DNA of 64,000 bases. Origin: Saccharomycopsis phalli (lineage: Eukaryota > Ascomycota > Saccharomycetes > Ascoideales > Saccharomycopsidaceae). The stretch covers positions 1,962,501 through 2,026,500 of the forward strand of contig CP073213.1 of NCBI GenBank assembly GCA_020342235.1. Direction: 5' to 3'. Below the pieces are notes generated by a model, which ran no database searches, had not been told where the DNA came from, and saw nothing but the letters and a program-made list of their open reading frames with translations. Each line of letters starts with the position of its first letter. Position 1 is the stretch's first letter. A program made the position numbers and the translations under genes. Below, piece after piece: positions 1 to 8,000 of the stretch.

Positions 1-299
1 CGTTTGCAGGAGCCTATAGACACATTTTGCACAAACCAAAGGATATCAAATACTCAATTCGTCACTACAGTGGTGCGTCTCAGAACTTGATTAATAACGA
101 CTTGGACTTGTTAAGACTACAGACCGAGAAGCAGTCTTTCGATGGACTGCAAAGAATATTGCCAGACAATGGAGGTGAAAGAGTGGCCGTTATCTTGACC
201 ATGACTCTTGGTACGTCAGCCTATGCTACAATGGCTCTTAGAGAATTAATGAAAATTGATACCAATCGGAGAAGTGAGCACTTTGATGTGAAGAATTGA
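1..299 (+). CDS. PUS7: tRNA/snRNA pseudouridine synthase Pus7, C-terminal part only
   Basis: The reading frame is open from the first base of the window (codons from base 3) and ends with TGA at 297-299, so only about the last 99 residues are present. The C-terminal block AYRHILHKPKDI...YSIRHY and the motif GTSAYATMALRELMK are typical of the TruD/Pus7 family, which isomerises uridine to pseudouridine in tRNAs, U2 snRNA and some mRNAs in the nucleus and cytoplasm. The catalytic aspartate region lies upstream, outside the window. The gene converges on COX8, with 123 bases between the stop codons. The family call is firm from these conserved end motifs; the start cannot be seen. Confidence 0.86.
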   Translation, partial: FAGAYRHILHKPKDIKYSIRHYSGASQNLINNDLDLLRLQTEKQSFDGLQRILPDNGGERVAVILTMTLGTSAYATMALRELMKIDTNRRSEHFDVKN

Positions 300-422
300 T
301 AATTAGGTAACCAATTTCAAATCCATTTAATCATTGTAGTAAACGGTCAAACCCCGACACTCTACGCACAATTATCAACTTGTTTATTATCGAGTCATGC
401 TAATGCTTAAAATAAAACTTCC

Positions 423-659
423 TTAATTGAAAGCACCACCTTTGTATAATTGCCATCCAACAGCAACAAATGGAAGAGCAAAACCCAAGCCCAAAAATCC
501 AAAGTGAATAACAGCATATGGAATCTTTCTGTTGTGGACCTTGAAAGGAAGGTTAGAGTATGGACCCTCAGCAAAGTGAGAAGATCTGGCAGCAGACGAG
601 GCGAATCCACGTCTAGCAACAATATTTCTTGATGTTCTAATTGATTGTCTTGCAAGCAT
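423..659 (-). CDS. COX8: cytochrome c oxidase subunit VIII (Cox8)
   Basis: This 78-residue protein matches yeast Cox8 in length and layout. It has an arginine/serine-rich N-terminus suited to mitochondrial import (residues 1-25), then HFAEGPYSNLPFKV and RKIPYAVIHFGFLGLGF, then one membrane span (about residues 50-72). It is a small nuclear-encoded subunit of complex IV in the inner mitochondrial membrane. Its start codon is 197 bases from that of COX9, which is transcribed the other way, so the two oxidase subunits share one promoter. No intron or frame problem is seen. Confidence 0.93.
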   Translation of the reverse strand: MLARQSIRTSRNIVARRGFASSAARSSHFAEGPYSNLPFKVHNRKIPYAVIHFGFLGLGFALPFVAVGWQLYKGGAFN

Positions 660-856
660 TATCTCTCTTAATGTGTGTAGTTGCTTGGAAATTTTATCAC
701 TCTACTCGTCAGCATTACCCGGATGAAAAATAATCAGGACATTCCCATTTGAATTGTTGTGATTGGCTACATGTCTCATCACGTGATTTGCCAGGCAATA
801 AACAAAATTGTTCATTTTCAACTAAGCGGTTAATCAATTATACATTCAAATTAAAC
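660..856. promoter_or_regulatory. shared COX8/COX9 bidirectional promoter
   Basis: The 197 bases between the divergent start codons hold three recognisable sites. TTACCCGG at 715-722 fits the Reb1 general regulatory factor. GATTGGCT at 761-768 is a CCAAT box on the minus strand, the binding site of the Hap2/3/5 complex that activates respiratory genes in yeasts. TCACGTGA at 779-786 is a CACGTG E-box of Cbf1 type. The motifs are read directly; their use is inferred from the known regulons. Confidence 0.6.
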
Positions 857-1039
857 ATGGCTATTGCTCCAATTACTGGTACTTTTAGAAGACGTGTCGC
901 TACCGATATTGCCATTGGCTTGACTATCGGTTCCGTTGGTGCCTCTTACTGGTGGTGGGGATTCCACCAAGGTCTCGTTAACAAGAGAGAGAACTACTAC
1001 AAAAGTTTAGCCGCTGCTAAAGAAGCTGAAGACGCTTAA
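857..1039 (+). CDS. COX9: cytochrome c oxidase subunit VIIa (Cox9)
   Basis: The 60-residue product starts MAIAPITGTFRRRV and contains GASYWWWGFHQGLVNKRENYY, nearly the same as S. cerevisiae Cox9 (MTIAPITGT..., ASYWWWGFH). It is a single-span subunit of complex IV in the inner mitochondrial membrane. The frame is open upstream to 749, but the ATG at 857 aligns with the family start, so it is preferred. COX9 is divergent from COX8 and convergent with MDM34, 158 bases away. Both oxidase genes are intact. Confidence 0.95.
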   Translation: MAIAPITGTFRRRVATDIAIGLTIGSVGASYWWWGFHQGLVNKRENYYKSLAAAKEAEDA

Positions 1040-1197
1040 ATTCTCTTGCATCCGATATGTTATCAATATACGTAATTTTTTTTGACTGAATTATTTTGAT
1101 GGCGTTTGCTATCATTTGTAAAGACTAGTGGAATTTCAACAGCATTCATTAAATCATATACACAAGGCGAATAATAAATAGAAACAATCATAGCAAA

Positions 1198-2949
1198 TCA
1201 TGGGACATATGGAGGAGGAATATCAGTTAAAATGGGATTAGAAGAAAAAAAATCTATTCCAGGAGTTCTTGCTTTTTCTGACTTTAAATTAGAAAACCGC
1301 TTGTAGTAGTGGGTCGGACTGTAATTATGAAGCTCCTTATGCTTCTCTATTTTCTCAACCAACTTCTTAGAGAGATCTAATTTCAAGATCGGTGCTTGAC
1401 TTTTACTTTTACTTTTTCCGCTGCTCGACTCGCTGGTTGCGTCCTCATTAGTGGAAATTCCAGCGCCATTCAAACCCAACGAGATACTCAAGAGTGACTT
1501 GTTTTTTAATGGGCTATCAAACTCTGGTCTAACAGGAGAGCCTGCTCTAGTCATTGACAGACTCAGAGATCTTTTTTCCCAAATCTTTTCCTTAAGTTCC
1601 ATATTCTTAAGATCTTTTTGTACCAATGATCTCAAATATTCTACTCCAGCAGACGAGGAACTTAATGCACGCTTATTTTTAGTCGGTGGAATGGTGTCAA
1701 TAGACAAATTCATCTTGCCCAACTCTTCGTCATCTTCCATCACTAACGTAGAAGAATCAGAGTCAGTAGAGGTTCGTGAAGAAGAGCCGGCTTCAAGAGA
1801 ACTTGTAGTAACTGGATCGCTGTCCACATTATCGGAATCAGTAAGTGATGTAGCATTCTTCTTCTTACCAAGCTTTATAACCCGTCTTCTAGGCTTTTTC
1901 ATTTGATTAGACTGGTTTTTGTTGTTAAAATTCATCAACTGATATTTGCTAACATCTGTTAATGTTTTTTCAACACTGCTAAACTCCTCCCCATGAAATA
2001 CGTTGTTATTCGTAAACAACTCAATCGGTAGACTATTAGCGCATCTATTTTTAAATGCAACATTATTGAAATCCTTGGAGAATTTGTTCATCATTAGAAA
2101 ATAGTTTTGGTTACTATTCAATAAATTATCTTCCAAATACTTTTCTACCATTGATCTTTGGATAAAATCTTTGATCACTGACGTAGACAAAGAAAGCGAC
2201 TGCCTAGATGCACACAAGGTTGATATTCTCAACAAATTAGCTGGTGAAAGATCAGGGCCATCAGGGTTGATTTCAGAAAGATGAACTGTTTTCCTGGTGT
2301 CCTTTTCAGAGTTATCTTTACTCAATAGTTGTGAATGGATATCTTGAGTCCACTTTTGAGATACCTGATACAAAACGTTTGGAAGAATTTCTCTAAACAA
2401 GTCTCGGATTTGATTTTCAATTTGCAGCTGAAGGAAATTTCTAATAGCTGGAATAGTATCAAACGTGGAGGACACATTAATATTCTCTAGCGGGTCATTT
2501 TTGAACACAAGAGTCAATCCCTTTGACTTGTTGAAAACAATAATTATTATGCCTGATAAAATTATTTTTGACAACTTCAAATTGATCGGTATCTTGAAGC
2601 TCTGGTTCACATTGCTTAAATCAGGAAGCGTGAATTTAGAATACTTGTTAACCTGGTTATGGCAAAACACATTCATTGGATTAGCCTGTATCTTTGTGGA
2701 AAGATTAATATATGAGTCACCAGTATACTTTATTTTGAAAATCCCACGGAAGGTGTCATTGTCCAAGTCTCCTATTTCCAATATTTCCACTATAGGAGCG
2801 TTGTGACCAAAGTTCAAATCTTGAATTTCTATATCCGCCGCTAAGATACTAGGGCGCTTGCCTGAGTTAAGAGCATCGTTTAAAAGTTTTTTGCTCCAAC
2901 TAATAATGGACTCCTGTTCCAAAGAATTCCAATTTATATTGACTGACAT
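1198..2949 (-). CDS. MDM34: ERMES complex subunit Mdm34 (mitochondrial outer membrane)
   Basis: The 583-residue protein begins with an SMP-type lipid-binding domain (about residues 1-200), including NWNSLEQESIISWSKKLL, LNSGKRPSILAADIEIQDL and VEILEIGDLDNDTFRGIFKI, a pattern seen in CTG-clade Mdm34. This subunit tethers ER to mitochondria together with Mmm1, Mdm10 and Mdm12 and helps phospholipid exchange. The second half is serine-rich and basic, as in other fungal Mdm34 proteins. The very C-terminus reads DIPPPYVP, so it ends in a PPxY motif that could bind the WW domains of the ubiquitin ligase Rsp5; Mdm34 is a known Rsp5 target in S. cerevisiae. Checking the minus frame I found no CTG codon. 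Confidence 0.9.
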   Translation of the reverse strand: MSVNINWNSLEQESIISWSKKLLNDALNSGKRPSILAADIEIQDLNFGHNAPIVEILEIGDLDNDTFRGIFKIKYTGDSYINLSTKIQANPMNVFCHNQVNKYSKFTLPDLSNVNQSFKIPINLKLSKIILSGIIIIVFNKSKGLTLVFKNDPLENINVSSTFDTIPAIRNFLQLQIENQIRDLFREILPNVLYQVSQKWTQDIHSQLLSKDNSEKDTRKTVHLSEINPDGPDLSPANLLRISTLCASRQSLSLSTSVIKDFIQRSMVEKYLEDNLLNSNQNYFLMMNKFSKDFNNVAFKNRCANSLPIELFTNNNVFHGEEFSSVEKTLTDVSKYQLMNFNNKNQSNQMKKPRRRVIKLGKKKNATSLTDSDNVDSDPVTTSSLEAGSSSRTSTDSDSSTLVMEDDEELGKMNLSIDTIPPTKNKRALSSSSAGVEYLRSLVQKDLKNMELKEKIWEKRSLSLSMTRAGSPVRPEFDSPLKNKSLLSISLGLNGAGISTNEDATSESSSGKSKSKSQAPILKLDLSKKLVEKIEKHKELHNYSPTHYYKRFSNLKSEKARTPGIDFFSSNPILTDIPPPYVP

Positions 2950-3266
2950 TTATAATTCTTTTAGTTACAAAAGTCTCATGGGATAACCTAGAGAAAAAAA
3001 AAAACAACAGATGCAAGCTCCTTTGAGCCATTAAAATATATGCACGTGACTCGTGAGACCGCATGTGCCAGACATAAAAAAAATGCTGTTATCCGTTCTC
3101 CGGTCACCCCGCAGATTTAGGGGGTATGCCAAGATTATTACTGAACGAGTACACGCAGAATATTATCATACATAATCTATAATTGCTGTTATTTTCCGCA
3201 AAAGTGGGGAGGTTATCTTATCATGTGATTAGTTGTAACCAGCGCCCCTAGTATTGCACCAAACAT
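2950..3266. promoter_or_regulatory. MDM34 upstream region
   Basis: The 317 bases lie between the MDM34 start and the FRA2 stop, on the same strand. They contain an A-rich tract just before MDM34 and one CACGTG E-box at 3043-3048. No ORF or RNA gene was recognised. Confidence 0.4.
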
Positions 3267-3521
3267 CTAGTTACTCTGGGCCTTGTCCCATTCTTCCACA
3301 GTATAGCTTTTCTGACTAAAAGCATGGATACCAGCTATTATGTCTTTTAATTGAGTGTTTACTAGTCGATGTCTTGCAAGTTTGTTCTTCTTAATGAACA
3401 TGTCAGAGACAATAACCACCGAGAAGGACTGGCCACATCCGCCGCTTTCGTCTTCGACAACAACGTACTTTGCATCTAATTTCTCGGTTATTTCCGTTTT
3501 CAATTCTGCGGCAGATACCAT
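3267..3521 (-). CDS. FRA2: BolA-family iron regulator Fra2/Bol2
   Basis: This 84-residue protein covers one BolA domain, with GGCGQSFSVVIVSDMF and the end motif IHAFSQKSYTVEEW, close to S. cerevisiae Fra2 (YGCGQSFDIVVVSDFF, IHAFSCKCYTEEEW). The cysteine of GCGQS and the histidine of IHAFS are the residues that Fra2 offers to the shared [2Fe-2S] cluster with glutaredoxins Grx3/4; the complex signals cytosolic iron status. The S. cerevisiae protein has an extra N-terminal stretch that is missing here, so this is the short form common in other fungi. The start ATG at 3521 is the only plausible one. Confidence 0.9.
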   Translation of the reverse strand: MVSAAELKTEITEKLDAKYVVVEDESGGCGQSFSVVIVSDMFIKKNKLARHRLVNTQLKDIIAGIHAFSQKSYTVEEWDKAQSN

Positions 3522-3627
3522 CTAGTGAGGTTTAGTCATAGTCTCTCAAAGGATTTGTCAAGTCACACTACAGGGCTCTCAACCATGATTACTAAGAAAC
3601 TACAGAGGTATTGTCCATACACGTCGA

Positions 3628-4647
3628 TTAGCGAACTTCTAATTCTGCAATCTTTGCTTGTAATCTTTCAAAATTCCGTTTCATTGAATTCTCAATAAAC
3701 TCCTTACCTGTCAACTTTGGGTACTTTTTCCCTGGACCCTGGATCGTAACGTCAGTGTTAGCCTGGTTGAACCAAACTATCGTGTATCTGTCGCCCTGGT
3801 TTTCATTGGGAAATGGCATTCTCACTCGATGGAAGTTGGATTTTAATATATCATCGGACCACGACATGAGCATATCCCCGATATTGACGACAATTTCGCC
3901 AGTTACAGAAGGTACCGGGGTCCATTGGTCGCCAAATCCGTAGTCGGTATGTGCTTCTCTTCCAGGACAAACTTCCAACCCATGGTCGCCATCTCTGCAG
4001 AATAACATAGTTAAGGCATCGAAATCAGTATGAGGCGCGGCTCTCCAAGTATTTGCCTCGGTCTTTATGTTTGAGGAGTCGAAGTAGTGGATCAATCTCA
4101 AAGTAGATTGGGCAGTGTCCTTGGAAATATCGTGATTCTTGGAGAAGAAATCGCTAGGGTATCCTAATTTCTCTGCAAACAACTCCATGATGAACATACT
4201 TAACTTCTGGATTTTGTTTACAAACTCTTGGTACTCCTCTCTCCATTGCTCCCCAACATCTTCTACTGCTGGCCAATTATCATTGACTCTATGGAGCTGC
4301 ATTTGAATGGATTCCTTCTGGTCTGGAAGTCCCGAGGAAGGTCTGACTTGGGACATGTTCTCGTAACCGGTGTTTTTTAATTTTTGATGAGGAGTCTTCA
4401 TCTTGGTCTCGAATGGCAAGTCAAAGAACTGGCGACTTAACTTGAAGGCATTCTCGATGTCTTCCTTGGAAGGGGACTCCTGCTCGTACAAAGAGAAAAA
4501 ACCCTCATTGGTGGCTGCGTTGTATAATTGTTCTTTGATCTCTTCTCTTCTCTCAATGTGGTTTTTGAGACTGATCCGAGGAATTGATCGCTCGGCATAC
4601 TGATACTTGACCTCAGTTGGTGCACCTGCTGTAGTGAAGAAAGACAT
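3628..4647 (-). CDS. 2-oxoglutarate/Fe(II) dioxygenase of the isopenicillin-N-synthase type
   Basis: The 339-residue protein has the IPNS-like two-part fold: an N-terminal DIOX_N part (IPRISL... NEGFFSLYEQ, about residues 20-110) and a C-terminal oxygenase core. Visible metal ligands are H206 and D208 in PHTDFDALTML and H273 in SNFHRVRMP. R287 with T289 (DRYTIVWF) forms the 2-oxoglutarate site, so the enzyme looks catalytically complete. It hydroxylates an unknown small molecule, probably in the cytosol. The gene lies just downstream of DUR1,2 on the same strand and has a GATAAG site (minus strand, 4777-4782) in its promoter. Fungal thymine 7-hydroxylase belongs to this superfamily, so a role in pyrimidine or nitrogen scavenging is possible, but the substrate cannot be read from the sequence. 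Confidence 0.82.
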   Translation of the reverse strand: MSFFTTAGAPTEVKYQYAERSIPRISLKNHIERREEIKEQLYNAATNEGFFSLYEQESPSKEDIENAFKLSRQFFDLPFETKMKTPHQKLKNTGYENMSQVRPSSGLPDQKESIQMQLHRVNDNWPAVEDVGEQWREEYQEFVNKIQKLSMFIMELFAEKLGYPSDFFSKNHDISKDTAQSTLRLIHYFDSSNIKTEANTWRAAPHTDFDALTMLFCRDGDHGLEVCPGREAHTDYGFGDQWTPVPSVTGEIVVNIGDMLMSWSDDILKSNFHRVRMPFPNENQGDRYTIVWFNQANTDVTIQGPGKKYPKLTGKEFIENSMKRNFERLQAKIAELEVR

Positions 4648-5088
4648 TGATAATAATGATAAAAATTCGCCAATTGCCTCGGTACTTATATCCTTTTGGA
4701 TTGCGGAGCCCCGAGTGGTCTTTCACAAGAATCACCAATTACACTACGGAGAAGCCGAGTCCCGTCATGCACGATGCTTATCAGATTCTAACCAATGCAA
4801 GCCCGAAACTAACACGCGGAGAAAGACGAGTTCAACGGTGTTCGAACTAAAGACAAGGCATACTAAAATGGTTCTTATCTATGCATCATTCTATAACCGG
4901 AAAGCTTTACTTACAATAATATACTAGCCCTGGCACATCCCCTGAATTTTAGCTTCAAACCTTATTACTGGTTATCTTGCCGAATCCATATCTACTAAAG
5001 AGCATCCATGGTATCGAAAATTGAGTGACGCACCGCTTCACATTAGTGAGATCTACAATACTCTGACATAACGTAATCATTCAACATC
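4648..5088. promoter_or_regulatory. upstream region of the dioxygenase gene
   Basis: The 441 bases between the dioxygenase start and the DUR1,2 stop include CTTATC at 4777-4782, a GATAAG site for GATA factors (Gln3/Gat1 type) pointing toward the dioxygenase. Short open frames here have no recognisable protein features. No RNA gene was seen. Confidence 0.4.
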
Positions 5089-8000
5089 CTATTCTAATAC
5101 TACAACCATGTCTCCAGCATCGACCATGTCTCCATTCACATGTAAGATCAGCAACACTTTACCCCTTCGAGGAGCAGTGACTGTCATTTCGGTTTTCATA
5201 GCCTCCACCACAATCATCCCTTGGTCTTTCTCAACAACATCTCCAACAGCAACCAATGATTTCCAGAACCGTCCAGAATATTGCGAGTACACCAACTCGG
5301 CATCATCGGGATATGTGACCTGCTCGGTCTTTTTAGGGGCAGTACTGCTCAACAACTCCTGATTTGAAATATTGATCAACTGCTTGAACTCCTCCAACTT
5401 TTCACCAATCTTCTTGCTTTCCTTGACTTTCTCAATCGCCTCGCTGTGCTCTTGAATCCACTCCAAGTACTTTTTGTGGTCAAACACCGTCTCCACAATG
5501 TCAATTTTGAATTTACCATTATTAGCTTGCTCAGTAAACTGATCCAATTCCTCTTCCGTCACCGGGTAGTACTCAATTTGGTCAAATGGCGTCAACAACC
5601 ACGGATGCTCGTCGCCACTATGTGCTCCAAGAGATAACTTGTCCCAGATTGGAATGGTTCTGCCAATCAACTGATATCCTCCCGGGGACTCCATGGTGTA
5701 AATACACATGTACATTCCCCCAAGTCCAACAACACCGTTTGGCGTGTATGTTCTCGAAGGATTGTACTTGGTGCCAATCAATGGCAATGGAAATCTTCTG
5801 GCAGTCAACTCTCCTTGTAAAGGCACGGCACATGGTGCCCCAAGGAACACATCCCCAAGCCCCAAGACCAAGAATCTGGCTGAATACATCAAATCCTTCA
5901 CATCGTCTCTGGTCATCCCGTTAATCTTGGCGACAAAGTCACTATTGCTTGGTAACCATGGTGCGCTCGATCTGATTGTCTCTTGGTATCGTTGGACAGC
6001 AGCAAGAGTCTGTTTGTCTTCAAAGGCCATAGGAAGCTTAATCAACTTAGACTTGACGGACCACTTGTTGACAAACAAAATCTCCTTTTCATATGCAATC
6101 AAGATCTTCAACAACTTAGCCTGCTCGATCTTATAGCCATCAAACTCTACCAACACAGATCGCACACCTTGTGACATTTCAACAACACCAACGGTATTGT
6201 GGGTCTCGACCATATTGATGAGACGGTTAACTCTATAACTTAAGTTCAAGTCCATGTTGTCCTCACCGTATTCCACCAAGATATATCTGTCACCAGCCTG
6301 ACGGTAAACAACCTTAGGATTAGATGCAGTGGCAGCCAATTTGAATAAAACAGGATCCTCGGGCTTGGATCTATATGAGTCCAAGGATAATGGGAAAGTT
6401 CCAGTCAAGCTAGCAATAGACTCGTCTTGTGTAACCTTCAATTCTCTAGCAGAATTGTAGCTGATTGGCACAAACTTAAGAACATCACCTGGCTTAAGTT
6501 GCCCAACTTTCCACATCTCAGCCTCGGAAACAACCGCATGACAAACAAAGCCTCCCAAAGATGGACCGTCACACGTCAAAATCACAGGCTCATCACCAGT
6601 AAAATTCACTGCACCCATGGAGTACACATAATCGTGGGCATTCGATGGATGTAAGCCACCTTCTCCGCCATCTAATCTGGCCCATTTCGGCTTAGATCCG
6701 ACCAATCTAACACCAAATCTATTGGAGTTGTAGTGGACCTTCCACTCATCACCAAAGAATGTGTCAACAAACTCAGGCTTGAAGATATCAGGCGAACCAT
6801 GTGGCCCACAGACAACACCAATCTCCCATGCTTTCACGTCGAGATTAGGAATCAAGCTTTGAGGCAACTTGACTGGCTTGTCAGTTGGACCAGGTAATGT
6901 CGAAATAGCCAACTCTGGCTGCCCCAAGAATAATACATCTCCAAACTTCAAAGTTCTGCCATTGTAGCCACCCAAGCTTCCCAATGCAAAAGTCGATCTC
7001 GAGCCCAAGTACTCAACGACATCAATCCCGTTTCTAATGGACAAATAAGCTCTGCAACCAGTGGTCAACTTTCCAATCTCAACAGTGGAGCCCTTGTTAA
7101 TGTTAATAGGTTCAAACATGTTCGCTTCGGTGCCATCAATCTTAATTGGAACTTTACCACCAGTAACCGCGATAACAGCATCATAGTGGAATTTAATCGT
7201 CGGACCGGATAAAGTGATTTCAATTCCAGGAGCATGCCCATGGTTTCCAACGATTCTGTTACCTACTCTGAAGGAATACGCATCCATAGGACCAGAAGGA
7301 GGAATTCCAATTCTCCAGTATCCAGTTCTTCCTGGATAATCTTGAACGGTAGTGTAAGCCCCTGGTTGTAAAATTTCAATTGCCCGCGCCTTGTACTCAA
7401 AAGTATCCAATATCTTGGTGTGGAATTTAACTGACTTAAACAATTCGGAGGAGGCAATAGTTCGCAAGTAGTCAACGTTGGTAACAACACCGTACACAAC
7501 AGTCTCTTCCAATGCCTTAATCAACTTCACCAAAGCATCATTCCGATCTTTCCCATGCACAATAATCTTGGCCAAGGTAGGATCATACTCTGAGCTGATG
7601 ACAGTACCCTTTTGGACCCAAGTATCAACTCTAGCAAACGAAGGGAACTTGACTTCCGTCAATTGGCCAGGAGAAGGTCGGAAGTTCTTGACGGCGTTCT
7701 CTGCATATAATCTGGCTTCCATGGAGGCACCATTAACCTTGATGGATTGCTTTTGCTTCACCAAGTCTGGAGCAGCATCGTTGGCGATATAGATCATCCA
7801 CTCCACCAAGTCAAATCCAGTCACCATTTCAGTAATAGGATGCTCCACTTGCAATCTGGTGTTGACTTCCAAGAAATAGAACTCGTCCCGCTTACTATCA
7901 TAGATGAATTCCACGGTACCGGCAGACTTGTATTTCATAGACTTGGCCAAGTTCTCCGCAGCGCTGTGCAACTTTTGTCTAGTGGCTTCAGGCAAATTAG

